Source of the DNA: Streptomyces sp. 11x1
GTDB taxonomy: Bacteria; Actinomycetota; Actinomycetes; Streptomycetales; Streptomycetaceae
NCBI RefSeq assembly: GCF_032598905.1
Contig: NZ_CP122458.1
Coordinates: 1,550,001-1,614,000 of the forward strand
Direction of reading: 5' to 3'
Length of the DNA stretch: 64,000 bases
Positions 8,395-17,685 of this stretch are shown piece after piece. Position 1 is the stretch's first letter; each line of letters starts with the position of its first letter. The notes under the pieces are model-generated. The model searched no databases. It was not told the origin of the DNA and was given only the letters and a program-made list of their open reading frames with translations. The position numbers were made by a program, and so were the translations under genes.

Positions 8395-8994
8395 ATGTCC
8401 GCTCTCTCCCGTCCCGCTGTCGCCGTCGCTTTCCATTCCGGCTCAGGCCACACTGCCGTGATGGCCGAGGCCGTGGCGCGTGGTGCTGCGCAGGCCGGCG
8501 CCGAGGTGATCTCCATTCCTGTGGACACGATCACGGATGAGCAGTGGGTGCGGCTGGACGCCGCCGACGCGATCATCTTCGGTGCCCCCACCTACATGGG
8601 CACCGCCTCCGCCGCCTTCCACACCTTCGCCGAGGCCAGCAGCAAGCGCTGGTACACCCAGACCTGGGCCGACAAGATCGCCGCCGGGTTCACCAACTCC
8701 AGTGCGAAGAACGGCGACAAGTCCTCGACCCTGGGCTATTTCTTCACCCTGGCCGCCCAGCACGGCATGCACTGGGTCAGCCTCGGCGTGCACCCGGGCT
8801 GGGCCTCCACCGAAGGCAGCGAGGACGACGTCAACCGGCTGGGCTACTTCGTCGGAGCGGGCGCCCAGACCCCGGTCGATGCCGGTCCGGAAGCGGTCCA
8901 CAAGGCGGACATCGCCACCGCCGAGGGCCTCGGCGCCCGTGTCGCGCAACAGACCGCGTTCTTCCGCGCCGGCCGCGCCGCCCTCGCCGCCTGA
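8395..8994 (+). CDS. WrbA-like NAD(P)H:quinone oxidoreductase / flavodoxin-fold protein
   Basis: A 199-residue flavodoxin-fold protein. The FMN phosphate loop is near the N-terminus (VAFHSGSGHTAVMAEAV), followed by IIFGAPTYMGTASAAFHTF and the WrbA-like GFTNSSAKNGDKSSTL...GMHWVSLGV region. Family members reduce quinones by two electrons in the cytoplasm, protecting against redox cycling. ATG 8395 has AGGAG at good spacing. It stands alone, upstream of an XRE/MmyB regulator on the same strand, separated from it by a decayed gene scrap. Confidence 0.88.
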   Translation: MSALSRPAVAVAFHSGSGHTAVMAEAVARGAAQAGAEVISIPVDTITDEQWVRLDAADAIIFGAPTYMGTASAAFHTFAEASSKRWYTQTWADKIAAGFTNSSAKNGDKSSTLGYFFTLAAQHGMHWVSLGVHPGWASTEGSEDDVNRLGYFVGAGAQTPVDAGPEAVHKADIATAEGLGARVAQQTAFFRAGRAALAA

Positions 8995-9011
8995 CTTCAA
9001 ACGACATGGGG

Positions 9012-9130
9012 TGTCCGAACCCAGAACCACCCAGCTCCGTGACGGCCTGTACGTCGTGCGCTGGACCGAGCCGGTGACCACGTCACCCGCATCGAGGACT
9101 ACACCGTCGCAATTCATCTTGAAGGTGAGG
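9012..9130 (+). pseudogene. Short remnant resembling a MoaF-like protein C-terminus
   Basis: In one frame TTQLRDGLYVVRWTEP, then in the next frame DHVTRIEDYTVAIHLEG. Together they resemble the RDGxYxVxWxEP...VTHVEDY stretch of MoaF/phenolic-acid-decarboxylase-like small proteins. The frame switch near 9073 and the absence of a start make it a decayed scrap. Identification is tentative. Confidence 0.35.
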
Positions 9131-9189
9131 CTTCCAGGGACAGATCTCTCCCCCCTGACAACACCGCTCTCCGATGTCAGGGTGATGGC

Positions 9190-10059
9190 ATGAACCGCGA
9201 TCCTCACCGCCACGATCTGGGGGAATTTCTCAAGGCGCGCCGCGCCGAGCTCGACCCGGCCGCCGTCGGCCTGCCCGGCGGCGGCCAGCGGCGCGTCGCG
9301 GGTCTGCGCCGTGAGGAGGTCGCCGTACTGGCGGCCATCAGCACCGACTACTACGCCCGCCTCGAGCAGGGCCGTATCCAGCCCTCGCCGTCCGTGCTGG
9401 AGTCCCTGGCCCGCGTCCTGCACCTGGACGACGACCAGCGGGCCTACCTGTACGAGCTCGCGGCCAGGGAGGAGTTCCGCCCGCCCCGCAGGAAGCCTCG
9501 CCCCAAGGCGCAGCCGCAGCTGCGGCGCATGATCGACGACATGGCGCACACCCCCGCCTTCGTGATCGGACCGCGCACCGAGATCGTCGCCTGGAACGCC
9601 ATGGGCGCCGCCCTGATCACCGACTTCACCAAGATCCCCGAGAAGCAGCGCTACCACATCAGGCTGCTCATCACCGACCCCGCGATGCGTCAGCTGTACG
9701 CGGACTGGGAGGGTGTCACCCGGCAAGCCATCGCCCTGATGCGGATGCACAACACGAACAACCCCGGGGACCCGCAACTCGCTGCCATGGTGGAGGAACT
9801 CTCCGCCCGGGACGAGCAGTTCCGCCAGTGGTGGGGCGCGCACCACGTCGCCGTCTGCGACACCGGCACCAAACACCTGCGCCACCCTGTCGTCGGGGAC
9901 CTGCACCTGGACTGGAACGCCGTCACCTGGGCCGCCGACCCCGACCTGCAGATCATCGTCTGGACCGCCGAGTCCGGCACCCCGACCCACGACAGCCTGC
10001 GCATGCTGGCCTCATGGGCGGCCGACCCGAGCCGCACGACCAGCGGCAGCTCCATCTGA
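9190..10059 (+). CDS. XRE-type regulator with MmyB-like ligand-binding domain
   Basis: A 289-residue regulator. The N-terminal helix-turn-helix (residues about 10-75) has the hallmark LGEFLKARRAELDPAAVGLP, RRVAGLRREEVAVLAAISTDYYARLEQGR and PSPSVLESLARVLHLDDDQRAYLYELA. The C-terminal MmyB domain is PAS-like and may bind fatty acid or another small hydrophobic ligand (about residues 110-275, WNAMGAAL and DWEGVTRQAIALMRMH). This architecture is common in Streptomyces and often controls an adjacent oxidoreductase, here probably the WrbA-like gene upstream. Confidence 0.9.
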   Translation: MNRDPHRHDLGEFLKARRAELDPAAVGLPGGGQRRVAGLRREEVAVLAAISTDYYARLEQGRIQPSPSVLESLARVLHLDDDQRAYLYELAAREEFRPPRRKPRPKAQPQLRRMIDDMAHTPAFVIGPRTEIVAWNAMGAALITDFTKIPEKQRYHIRLLITDPAMRQLYADWEGVTRQAIALMRMHNTNNPGDPQLAAMVEELSARDEQFRQWWGAHHVAVCDTGTKHLRHPVVGDLHLDWNAVTWAADPDLQIIVWTAESGTPTHDSLRMLASWAADPSRTTSGSSI

Positions 10060-10202
10060 GAAGCTGTTGTCGTTCCGATCCTGAGGGATGCGTTTCGAAC
10101 GGGAGTCTCGATCGGGTGGTCGCCGACCACTGGGCGCATGCGAGTGGGACCTCCTGAACAGCTCGTTGGTGTCGAATCACCGAGCAACATCAGGAGGCCC
10201 CG

Positions 10203-11120
10203 GTGCCGCAGTCTTCCGTGTCGATGTCCTGGCAGTCCACTTCGGTCGCCCTGGAGTGTGACTGCCTGGCTCACCGGTTCGGAAACGCAGCCGACAACGG
10301 GGTGCGCGAGCGCCGGTATCCGACCGATATGACCGACGTCGAGTGGGCCTGGGTCCGGCCGCTGCTGCCGGTGCCGGGCTGGATGCGCGGCCGCGGCGGG
10401 CAGCCGGAGGCGTACTGCCACCGCGCGATACTGGACGCGATCCGCTGCCTGGTCGACAACGGCATCAAGTGGCGGGCGATGCCGGCCGATTTCCCGCCGT
10501 GGGACCGGGCGTACGCCTTCTTCCGCCGCTGGCGCGACCATGGCCTGGTCAGGGAGTTCCACGACCGGCTGCGCGCGCGGGTCCGCGAGACGCTGGGCAA
10601 TGACCCCGAGCCCACGGCCGGGGTGATCGGCTCGCAGTCGGTCAAGGCGGACGCCGTCGTCGGCACGGACAGCCGCGGCTACGACGGCGGCAAGCAGATC
10701 AACGGGCGCAAGCGGCACGTCGTGGTCGACACCCTCGGCCTGCTGCTGGGCGTGATGGTCACCAGCGCGGACGTCGGCGACCGTGCCGCCGCGCAGGTCC
10801 TGCTGGCGCGGGTGGCCGACGCGCACCACCGTCTCGCCCTCGTCTGGGCGGACGGCGGTTGCACCGGCAGCCTCGTCGAGCACTGCCTGGCCACGTTCGC
10901 GCTGGTGCTGGCGATCGTCAAGCGCAGCGACGACGTCAAGGGCTTCGTGGTGCTGCCCAAGCGGTGGATCGTCGAGCGTCTGTTCGCCCACCTGATGCAA
11001 AGCCGCCGCCTGGCCCGCGACTACGAACGCCGCACCGCCAGTGCCGAGGCGATGATCCTGTGGTCGATGACCATGGTCATGAGCCGCCGCCTGGCTGGGC
11101 CACACCTCGGGCGGGCGTGA
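10203..11120 (+). CDS. IS5-family transposase
   Basis: A 305-residue DDE transposase with the typical Streptomyces IS5-type N-terminus (CLAHRFGNAADNGVRERRYPTDMTDVEW). It continues AILDAIRCLVDNGIKWRAMPADFPPW, then the first catalytic region VIGSQSVKADAVV, GGKQINGRKRHVVVDTLGLLLGV and ALVWADGGCTG. The last catalytic Glu lies in VVLPKRWIVERLFAHLMQSRRLARDYERR. GTG 10203 has CAGGAGG upstream. I could not identify terminal repeats, so element boundaries are open. Its last 44 bp overlap, tail to tail, a broken gene on the other strand. Apparently intact. Confidence 0.88.
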   Translation: MPQSSVSMSWQSTSVALECDCLAHRFGNAADNGVRERRYPTDMTDVEWAWVRPLLPVPGWMRGRGGQPEAYCHRAILDAIRCLVDNGIKWRAMPADFPPWDRAYAFFRRWRDHGLVREFHDRLRARVRETLGNDPEPTAGVIGSQSVKADAVVGTDSRGYDGGKQINGRKRHVVVDTLGLLLGVMVTSADVGDRAAAQVLLARVADAHHRLALVWADGGCTGSLVEHCLATFALVLAIVKRSDDVKGFVVLPKRWIVERLFAHLMQSRRLARDYERRTASAEAMILWSMTMVMSRRLAGPHLGRA

Positions 11121-11627
11121 ACCGGCCCGGCGCCGGCTCGGCCAGCCAGCCACGCGCGAGAAGGCGTTTCGCCTTCGACCGCAGCGCTTCCACACGGGCC
11201 GGCACCACCTCCATGCCGAACGCGGCGGCCATCTCCTGGCAGGTCACCGGCCCCTGACCGAGCCGGACCCGGTCCGCCCCCAACTGCAGGATGCGCTGGT
11301 AGTCCACCGACAGCACCGCCCAGTCGAGCCCCTCACGCCACATGGGCACCCGCGACTTCGGCTTCGCCGCCTCCGGCAGCGGCGGCATCGTTGTGGACTG
11401 CTCCTCGGCGGACGGCACGCTCTGGTCGGCCCGGGCATGGTCCTGCCCCATCTCTTCCGCCGGGGCCAGCCCTCGCCGACCCGCGAGCGGGCGATGGCTC
11501 ACTTCTGCCATTCCCGCTCGGCCACGGCCGGCTCGGCCTGGACGCGGTCGGCCTCCTCCCGCAACTCGTCCACCCGACGGCGAGCACCCAGCTCGCGCTG
11601 TTCCAGCAGCCCGACCACCGACGGCAT
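11077..11627 (-). pseudogene. Broken IS-associated coiled-coil helper protein
   Basis: Two frames are needed to read this gene. From ATG 11627 one frame gives a coiled-coil-like N-terminus (VVGLLEQRELGARRRVDELREEADRVQ) that hits a stop near 11505. Another gives PKSRVPMWREGLDWAVLSVDYQRILQ...VTCQEMAAAFGMEVVPARVEALRSKAKRLLARGWLAEPAPGRF. I recall proteins like this beside Streptomyces transposases, with a winged-helix-like C-terminus, but cannot name the family. The stop and frameshift make it a pseudogene. Confidence 0.55.
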
Positions 11628-11784
11628 CCACGCCCCCCCACACACACAGCAGCGACGACATGACAAGCCGTCACTCCCACCAGATCACCGACCCTACGCC
11701 CCACCAGCGAAAACGCAGCCCTCACGTCTGGAAAGACTGTGAGGATGATCTGGTACCGCTTCGAGCGGTGGCCTGACCCGCGGA

Positions 11785-13137
11785 ATGACTGGCTTCGATG
11801 CCTTTCTGTTGATCAACAGCCTCTCACGGCAACTTGTGCTCGATGCACAAACTTGTGACGCTGGTGTGGTGTCAACGGTGCTGGGCAGGCCTGAACTGGC
11901 GGAATGGCTGGCGGCGAGATCCGCAGCGGTCGTCGATGACATCGCTGCGAGGGTACTCGCGAGGCTCCAAGAGCAGGGGCCTGTCGATATCGACCTGGCT
12001 CTACTGAGGGGAGTGGTTCAGGACAACGTCAACATCCTCCTGCATCTGCTCGCGAACCCGGACGAAGTCGGAACTGCGCTTCCCCCACACCGGACGGTCT
12101 CCCTCATCCGTGCCTTGGCGCGGAGCGGCATGCCTCTGTACGACGTGGTGGACGCCTACCTGTTCGCCGAGCGCAGGTGGATCCGCGCGTGCGTAGCGGA
12201 GTTGACAGATCTGGCCGAGGACGTGCCCTCGGCGTTCGCCTCGGTCCTGTATCTGTTGGATCTCGATCGCTTGTTCGTTGAGCACAACCTCCGGCTGCTG
12301 GCTGGGGAGTACGAGCAGGAGCGCATCCGCTGGGCAGAGCATGGCGAGTCGTTGCGCTCCCAGGCGATCGAAGGGCTTTTGTCGGGCAATCACGCGGAGG
12401 TCGGCAGCGCCGAGGCCGCGTTGGGATATCGGCTACGCCGCCGACACGTCGCTGCGATCATTTGGGCACTGGACTCCGCTGCGGGCGAGAGCGATCCGAT
12501 CCGCTTCGATGGGGCGATCTCGGCTCTGGCCAAGGCTCTCGGCGCGGTGGGGGCACCGCTTGTCACCTCGCGCGACCGGTCCATCCGGTGGTTCTGGCTC
12601 CCGGTGACGGACGCCCCGCTGGACACCGCGGCTATCCGCGACAAGTTGGACTCCGTTGACGCCAACCTCTGCATCGCCCTCGGCGAACCCGCCAGGGGCC
12701 CGGACGGTTTCGCCCGCAGCCACCGGCAGGCCGCAGCGGCGTACGCGGTCGGGAAGATTGCCGTTCCGCACGGCGGTCGAGCGCTCGTGGTGCCCTACCA
12801 AGAAGTCGGCGCGATCGCCTTCCTCGCCGCAGACCTCGACCAGGCCCAGGACTGGGTGACGCAAACACTGGGCCGACTCGCCCTCGATGCGCCGAGAGAG
12901 AGCGAGCTTCGCGGCACCCTCGAGGCATACCTTGGATCCAGCCGCAGCGTCTCCGCCGCGGCGCGCGTGCTGAACTGCCACCGCAACACCGTGCACTACC
13001 GGCTCTCGGTCGCCGAGAGGCTGCTCGGACATCCGGTCTCCGATTCCGCTCATGACTTGCCGCTGGCCCTTGCAGCGGCACGGTGGCTCGGCGCGGCCGT
13101 CCTGGTTGACCCAGCCGCCCCGCCCGAACGGGAATAG
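11785..13137 (+). CDS. PucR/CdaR-family helix-turn-helix regulator
   Basis: A 450-residue regulator. An N-terminal RsbT co-antagonist-like helical sensing region (about 1-190) is followed by a GGDEF-like middle region (about 210-340). The C-terminal PucR helix-turn-helix (HTH_30) contains LRGTLEAYLGSSRSVSAAARVLNCHRNTVHYRLSVAERLLG. Such proteins activate purine, sugar-acid or aromatic catabolic genes. The next gene on the same strand, 213 bp away, is an alpha/beta hydrolase that may be its target. The start is supported by frame and length; its ribosome-binding site is weak. Confidence 0.85.
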   Translation: MTGFDAFLLINSLSRQLVLDAQTCDAGVVSTVLGRPELAEWLAARSAAVVDDIAARVLARLQEQGPVDIDLALLRGVVQDNVNILLHLLANPDEVGTALPPHRTVSLIRALARSGMPLYDVVDAYLFAERRWIRACVAELTDLAEDVPSAFASVLYLLDLDRLFVEHNLRLLAGEYEQERIRWAEHGESLRSQAIEGLLSGNHAEVGSAEAALGYRLRRRHVAAIIWALDSAAGESDPIRFDGAISALAKALGAVGAPLVTSRDRSIRWFWLPVTDAPLDTAAIRDKLDSVDANLCIALGEPARGPDGFARSHRQAAAAYAVGKIAVPHGGRALVVPYQEVGAIAFLAADLDQAQDWVTQTLGRLALDAPRESELRGTLEAYLGSSRSVSAAARVLNCHRNTVHYRLSVAERLLGHPVSDSAHDLPLALAAARWLGAAVLVDPAAPPERE

Positions 13138-13350
13138 CCCGAACAAGAACAGACGGCGGCGCTCGCCCCCTGCTGTGCAGACTGCACAAGGCCCCTCCAA
13201 GACTCTGTGCCGGGCGACGATGCCGCTACCGCAGTCCGCCGTGCATCATTCGTGACGCTGCCACGTCGTGACGCGCGGCATCCCGTTCACGGGCGGTCCA
13301 GCCGGCGGCGGACGCTCCACGTGGCTGCTGATTCGAGGAACGAGGACGAG

Positions 13351-14274
13351 ATGACTACCCCCATACCGACACGCGCAGACGTGCATTTCCGGTCCGGAGA
13401 GCGCAACTGCGCGGCTTGGCTGTACTTGCCCGACGGGGCCGGCCCCGAGCACCAGGTTCCGATCGTCGTGATGGGGCATGGGTTCACCGGTGTGAAGGAA
13501 CAACGGCTCGACGCGTTTGCCGAGCGTTTCGTGGCCGCTGGATACGCATGCCTGGTCTTCGACTACCGCCATTTCGGTGGAAGCGAAGGAATGCCGCGCG
13601 AGCTGGTCAACGTCAAGCGCCAACTTCAGGACTGGCGCAACGCGGTCGCGTTTGCCCGTTCGGTACCCGAGGCCGACGCTGACCGAGTCATCCTGTGGGG
13701 CACATCGTTCGCTGGCGGGCACGTCCTGGTGACCGCCGCTGACGATCCCGGGATCGCCGCTGTCATCTCTCAGTGCCCCTTCACCGACGGTCAAGCGGCA
13801 GGCAAGGCCATGCCCAAGCTGACTGCCCTCAAGCTGATGGGCAAGGCGTTCCAGGACGTCATCGCTGCTCGTCTCGGACGAGAGCCCGTGCGCATCGACG
13901 GGATGGGACGACCAGGAACAGTGGCCGTGATGTCCTCTCCCGACGCTTTGCCAGGCTTCGAAGCCTTGCTCGCAGCCTCCGGTCTCGATCAAGCGAACCT
14001 AGCTGTGCCGGCGCGTGTCATGTTCGAGATCGCGACCTACATGCCCGGAAAGAGCGCCGAGAAAATCGGCTGCCCAGCGCTGTTCGCAGTGTGTGACCGC
14101 GACAGCGTGGCGCCGGCCAAGACGACCATCCGTCACCTCTCCAAGGCACCGTGGGGCACCGTGAAGCGATACGACGTCGGTCACTTCGACATCTACGTCG
14201 GCGAGGTGTTTGAGCGGGTAGTCAGCGACCAGGTCGCCTTCCTCACCGCAAACGTGCCCCCCAGGGTTCAGTGA
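13351..14274 (+). CDS. Alpha/beta hydrolase (dienelactone-hydrolase/DUF1749-like)
   Basis: A 307-residue alpha/beta hydrolase. The oxyanion region is VVMGHGFTGVKEQRLDAFAERF, the nucleophile elbow WGTSFAGGHVL (Ser), the acid region ALFAVCDRDSVAP (Asp), and the His is in YDVGHFDIYVG. ATG 13351 follows GAGGAACGAGGACGAG. No signal peptide is visible, so it is cytoplasmic. Substrate unknown; esters or lactones are plausible. It lies just downstream of a PucR-type regulator and upstream of a transposase scar. Confidence 0.82.
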   Translation: MTTPIPTRADVHFRSGERNCAAWLYLPDGAGPEHQVPIVVMGHGFTGVKEQRLDAFAERFVAAGYACLVFDYRHFGGSEGMPRELVNVKRQLQDWRNAVAFARSVPEADADRVILWGTSFAGGHVLVTAADDPGIAAVISQCPFTDGQAAGKAMPKLTALKLMGKAFQDVIAARLGREPVRIDGMGRPGTVAVMSSPDALPGFEALLAASGLDQANLAVPARVMFEIATYMPGKSAEKIGCPALFAVCDRDSVAPAKTTIRHLSKAPWGTVKRYDVGHFDIYVGEVFERVVSDQVAFLTANVPPRVQ

Positions 14275-15069
14275 ACACTGCGCATCATGATGTTGCTGGT
14301 CACGGGTCTAGTGAGCGCGGGGTTCGGGATGCTCGTGTGGTCGTGGGTGGATGACTTCGGTGAAGATCGGTCTTCGAAACAGCGCCGAGCATGCCCGCTC
14401 ATCATGCCGGCACACGGGAAATTCCAAGATCCCCGACTGTGAGGATGCCCGAGGCACCGCTCGGGGGTCCGACCCGATCCCCGATTGACGCTCCGGCTGT
14501 CCTCACTCTGGATCGTCAACCTGACGAGCGGTGCCATTACGCGTACCGGCTCCGCGACCGTGACCTCATAGAAGCGTGACCCACGTGGTCCCATCGCAGT
14601 CGTGTCCTTCCGCCGAGCCGGTACGCGCGCCCACATGACCGCGCACGGAAGGACCAACCCGGCCGCCAGCCGCAGCCCATCGCAGTGGTCGGCGGGATCG
14701 ACACGCACACCGACCTCCACCAGGCCGCCGTCATCGAAACCATCGGCCGGCACCTGGCCACCGAGGCATTCCCCCCAAGCCTAAAGGCTATCGGCACCTG
14801 CTGGCGTGGCTGCGCTCGCACGGCTGGCCTTCGTGCCCACCCCCGCAGTGATCCGACGCCTGCCTCCGCAACGCAGTGGCTTTGTCGCATGTCACGGCAG
14901 GTCCCGCCGGAATTCAGCGGTGGGTGAGCAGCCGTCTTCAGCCGTCCATGAGCACCGATCTGGGGACACACATGCGGCGTAAATGCAAATTGACTAAGCC
15001 GAGCCAAACGCATACCTGCATTCCCCCAGGTCATTCATATTCCCCTCCCATAGGCAACGATCAACCCAT
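14275..15069 (+). pseudogene. Non-coding interval with an IS110-family transposase N-terminal scrap (about 14676-14835)
   Basis: Around 14676-14770 one frame reads AVVGGIDTHTDLHQAAVIETIGRHLATEAFP. This is the characteristic N-terminus of IS110-family DEDD transposases, including the first acidic residue. After a frameshift it continues PKPKGYRHLLAWLRSHGWP, then is lost. The remainder of this roughly 800-bp stretch has no recognisable gene and probably contains the element's left flank and decayed sequence. Confidence 0.7.
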
Positions 15070-15085
15070 GTAAGTCAAGACTTAC
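15070..15085. promoter_or_regulatory. Palindrome upstream of the HelR/HelD-type gene
   Basis: GTAAGTCAAGACTTAC is a perfect 7-2-7 inverted repeat in a locally AT-rich stretch, 54 bp upstream of the TTG start. It could be an operator or part of the promoter region. The rifamycin-associated element known from some helR promoters was not seen. Confidence 0.5.
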
Positions 15086-15138
15086 TTTTGAATAATTTCG
15101 ACCGCATAGTGGTGGCTCGAACCGAGAGGAGCCCCCTG

Positions 15139-17223
15139 TTGTCGCAGGTCAACGACCCCGCTGTGCGTCAGGTCGAATTGGAACGAGCTCATGTGTCCGC
15201 CTTGTACGAACTGCTCGCCGAGCGGCTCTCCGAGGCGCGGGCGCACCGGGCGGATGTACTCACGGCTCCGGCCGAGAGCGCCGGTGAGGTATATGAGCGA
15301 GAGGTCGCCGCTGAACGTCTGACCAAGGAGATCGGTCGGCTTGAGGGCGCCGAGAATGGGCTGGTTTTTGGCCGCATTGACTGGACGGACGACACCGCTC
15401 TGCGCATCGGCCGGATCGGACTGCAGACGGAGGCCGACGACCTGCCCCTGCTCGTGGACTGGCGTGCGACCGCGGCGCGGCCTTTCTACGAGGCGACGCC
15501 GGTTCACCCGATGAACCTGCGGCGGCGTCGGCATCTGCGCCTGGAGGATCGCACGGTGGTCGCAGTGAGCGACGAACTGCTGGACGGCTCCGCCCCGACT
15601 GCCGAAGACGTAGTGGGCGACGGCCCGTTGACCGACGCTCTTTCGGCACGGCGTACGGGCCGGATGCAAGCGGCCGTCGCGACGCTGCAGGCCGAGCAGG
15701 ACGAGATCGTTCGCTCCGCGCACCGCGGGGTGACGGTGGTGCAAGGCGGGCCCGGCACGGGGAAGACGGTGGTCGCCCTGCACCGGGCAGCGTATGTCCT
15801 GTACACGTTCCCGCGCGCCGCGGAGCAAGGTGTCCTGGTGGTCGGGCCGAACGTGCGGTTTCTCGACTACATCTCCCAGGTCCTGCCCTCGCTCGGCGAG
15901 AACGACGTCGTCCTGGCGACCTGCCAGGAACTGGCCGGAGTGTTCCCGGACACGGTGGAGCCGTTCGATGCGGCGCGTCTCAAGGGCAGCTCCGTCCTCG
16001 CCGACGCTCTGGCCTCCCTGCTGCGCGTCCACCAGGCTGCGGATGGCGACTTCGCTGTGCGGGTCGGAGACGATGTAGTTCACCTCTCGGGCGAGAGAGT
16101 CGCCGTGGCACGCGACGCCACCGTGGCGACCGAGCTGGGGCACAACCCCTCGCGCCAGGTGTTCAAGGAGCTCCTGGTCGACGCCGTCACCGATGCGCTG
16201 GCACGCAATATGGGCGACCTCCTGGAGCGGATCGATTCCGAGGTCGCCCAGCTGACGGGCAGGAACCTCGACCGGTTCACGGCGGCCGACCTGCGCCACG
16301 GCCACGACGGCGCGGCCGCCCCGGGACCGGCCGTCGAGTTCGACGCGGACGCCGTCCGGGCCGATCTCCTCGACGACGCCCACGTCGACCGAGCGGTGGA
16401 GGCGCTGTGGCCGCGGCTGGTACCCGCCGACCTCGTGAGGGCTCTCCTGACCGACCCTGCCTCTCTCGCCGAGCATCTGCCCCGGCTGACCGCGGACGAG
16501 CGGTCAGGTCTGCTGCGCAGTCCGGACGACCCGTGGACGGATGCCGATGTGCCGCTGCTGGACGAGGCGGCGAGCCTGATCGACGGCCCGCCGGAGCGGA
16601 CGTATGGGCACGTCGTCGTCGACGAGGCACAGGAATTGACCGCCATGCAGTGGCGGATGATCGTCCGCCGCTGCCCGGCACGAGCGATGACGCTGGTGGG
16701 CGACTTCGCCCAGGCCGGCCCGGTCGCGACAGCACGCGACTGGAAGGAGGCATTGAGTCCGCATGTCGGCCCGCGGTTCAACCTCCACAACCTGACCGTC
16801 AGTTACCGCACCACCCAGGAAGTCCTGGACAGTGTGCGAGACCTGCTCGCGCGGATCGCTCCGGACCAGAAGCCGACACGGTCGCTGCGACGTGGTGAGG
16901 CTCCTCGCACCCTGACCGCACCTTTGGACGGGCTGGTCGCCACCGTCGCCCAGGAGATTCGTGCCCAGCACACCGCCCACCCGGGAGAGCTGGTCGGGGT
17001 GATCTGCGCGGACACGAGGGTGGGCGAGCTGACGGCCGCGGGCATCGCGCAGCTCGCACGCGTAGTGCCGGCGTCCCAAGCGCGCGGTCTGGAGTTCGAC
17101 GGGGTCATCGTCATGAGCCCCGCGGAGATCATCACAGCCCGCCCCAGCGGGGAAAGGGACCTGTACGTAGCCCTGACCCGGGCCACCAAGAGGCTCTGCA
17201 TGATTACCGCCCAGCCCGCCTGA
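15139..17223 (+). CDS. helR: HelD/HelR-type RNA-polymerase-associated superfamily-1 ATPase
   Basis: A 694-residue UvrD/PcrA-like SF1 protein. An N-terminal coiled coil (about 5-90, SALYELLAERLSEARAHRAD...EIGRLEGAENG) is followed by LPLLVDWRATAARPFYEAT, Walker A GGPGTGKTVVALHRAAYV, Walker B VVVDEAQELTAMQWRM and a C-terminal QARGLEFDGVIV...LYVALTRATKRL. This layout matches actinobacterial HelD/HelR, which lift stalled or rifamycin-bound RNA polymerase off DNA. TTG 15139 is preferred over TTG 15088 because AGGAG sits seven bases before it and the palindrome then lies upstream. The helR symbol is by family resemblance; resistance function is untested. Confidence 0.8.
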   Translation: MSQVNDPAVRQVELERAHVSALYELLAERLSEARAHRADVLTAPAESAGEVYEREVAAERLTKEIGRLEGAENGLVFGRIDWTDDTALRIGRIGLQTEADDLPLLVDWRATAARPFYEATPVHPMNLRRRRHLRLEDRTVVAVSDELLDGSAPTAEDVVGDGPLTDALSARRTGRMQAAVATLQAEQDEIVRSAHRGVTVVQGGPGTGKTVVALHRAAYVLYTFPRAAEQGVLVVGPNVRFLDYISQVLPSLGENDVVLATCQELAGVFPDTVEPFDAARLKGSSVLADALASLLRVHQAADGDFAVRVGDDVVHLSGERVAVARDATVATELGHNPSRQVFKELLVDAVTDALARNMGDLLERIDSEVAQLTGRNLDRFTAADLRHGHDGAAAPGPAVEFDADAVRADLLDDAHVDRAVEALWPRLVPADLVRALLTDPASLAEHLPRLTADERSGLLRSPDDPWTDADVPLLDEAASLIDGPPERTYGHVVVDEAQELTAMQWRMIVRRCPARAMTLVGDFAQAGPVATARDWKEALSPHVGPRFNLHNLTVSYRTTQEVLDSVRDLLARIAPDQKPTRSLRRGEAPRTLTAPLDGLVATVAQEIRAQHTAHPGELVGVICADTRVGELTAAGIAQLARVVPASQARGLEFDGVIVMSPAEIITARPSGERDLYVALTRATKRLCMITAQPA

Positions 17224-17301
17224 CGTATCACCGTCCGCTTCCTATCGCCCATGCGCCACAGACATGCGCAGGCACCGTAAGCATCAGACAGAGAAGGTGG
17301 C

Positions 17302-17595
17302 ATGGCAAAGGACTACGACGCCCCACGCAATGACGGCGTCATCGACAACCTCGAGGAGCTCAAAGCCCGGAGCACGTCCACATCCGCTCCCGCCATTGAC
17401 GTCGACGAGTTCGAGGCCTCCGAGGGCCTCGAACTGCCCGGCGCCGACCTCTCCAGCGAGCAACTGGCCATCCCAGTACTTCCGCCGCTGGACGACGAAT
17501 TCGTCTGTACGGCCTGCTTCCTCGTGTACCACCGTAGCCAACTTGCCAGCGGAAACAGCACTCTCCGCATCTGCCGTGACTGCGACCACACCTGA
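17302..17595 (+). CDS. DUF4193 family small zinc-ribbon protein
   Basis: A 97-residue acidic protein of the actinobacterial DUF4193 family. The N-terminal half contains IDNLEELKAR and VDVDEFEASEGLELPGADLS. The C-terminal half has two Cys pairs, FVCTACFLVYHRSQLA and ICRDCD, arranged like a zinc ribbon. AGAAGGTGGC precedes ATG 17302. It follows the HelR/HelD-type gene by 78 bp on the same strand and could be co-transcribed. Housekeeping DUF4193 copies exist in most actinobacteria; this is probably an extra, divergent paralogue. Function unknown. Confidence 0.82.
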   Translation: MAKDYDAPRNDGVIDNLEELKARSTSTSAPAIDVDEFEASEGLELPGADLSSEQLAIPVLPPLDDEFVCTACFLVYHRSQLASGNSTLRICRDCDHT

Positions 17596-17685
17596 CATCA
17601 CGCCGACTACGACAACGCCCCACGACCCGTCCCGGCATCGCCATGTGCTCCTGCCGGGGACCCGGCCGTGATCCCTTCGTAGGGC

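Noticed and set aside
10060..10202. Terminal inverted repeat of the IS5-family element
   Set aside because: A GTGGTC-gcc-GACCAC hairpin at 10116-10130 is visible, but no matching sequence was found to the right of 11120, so no element boundary can be stated.
15061..15138. Rifamycin-associated element upstream of the HelR-type gene
   Set aside because: Only the GTAAGTCAAGACTTAC palindrome was found; it does not resemble the GC-rich rifamycin-associated element as I remember it.
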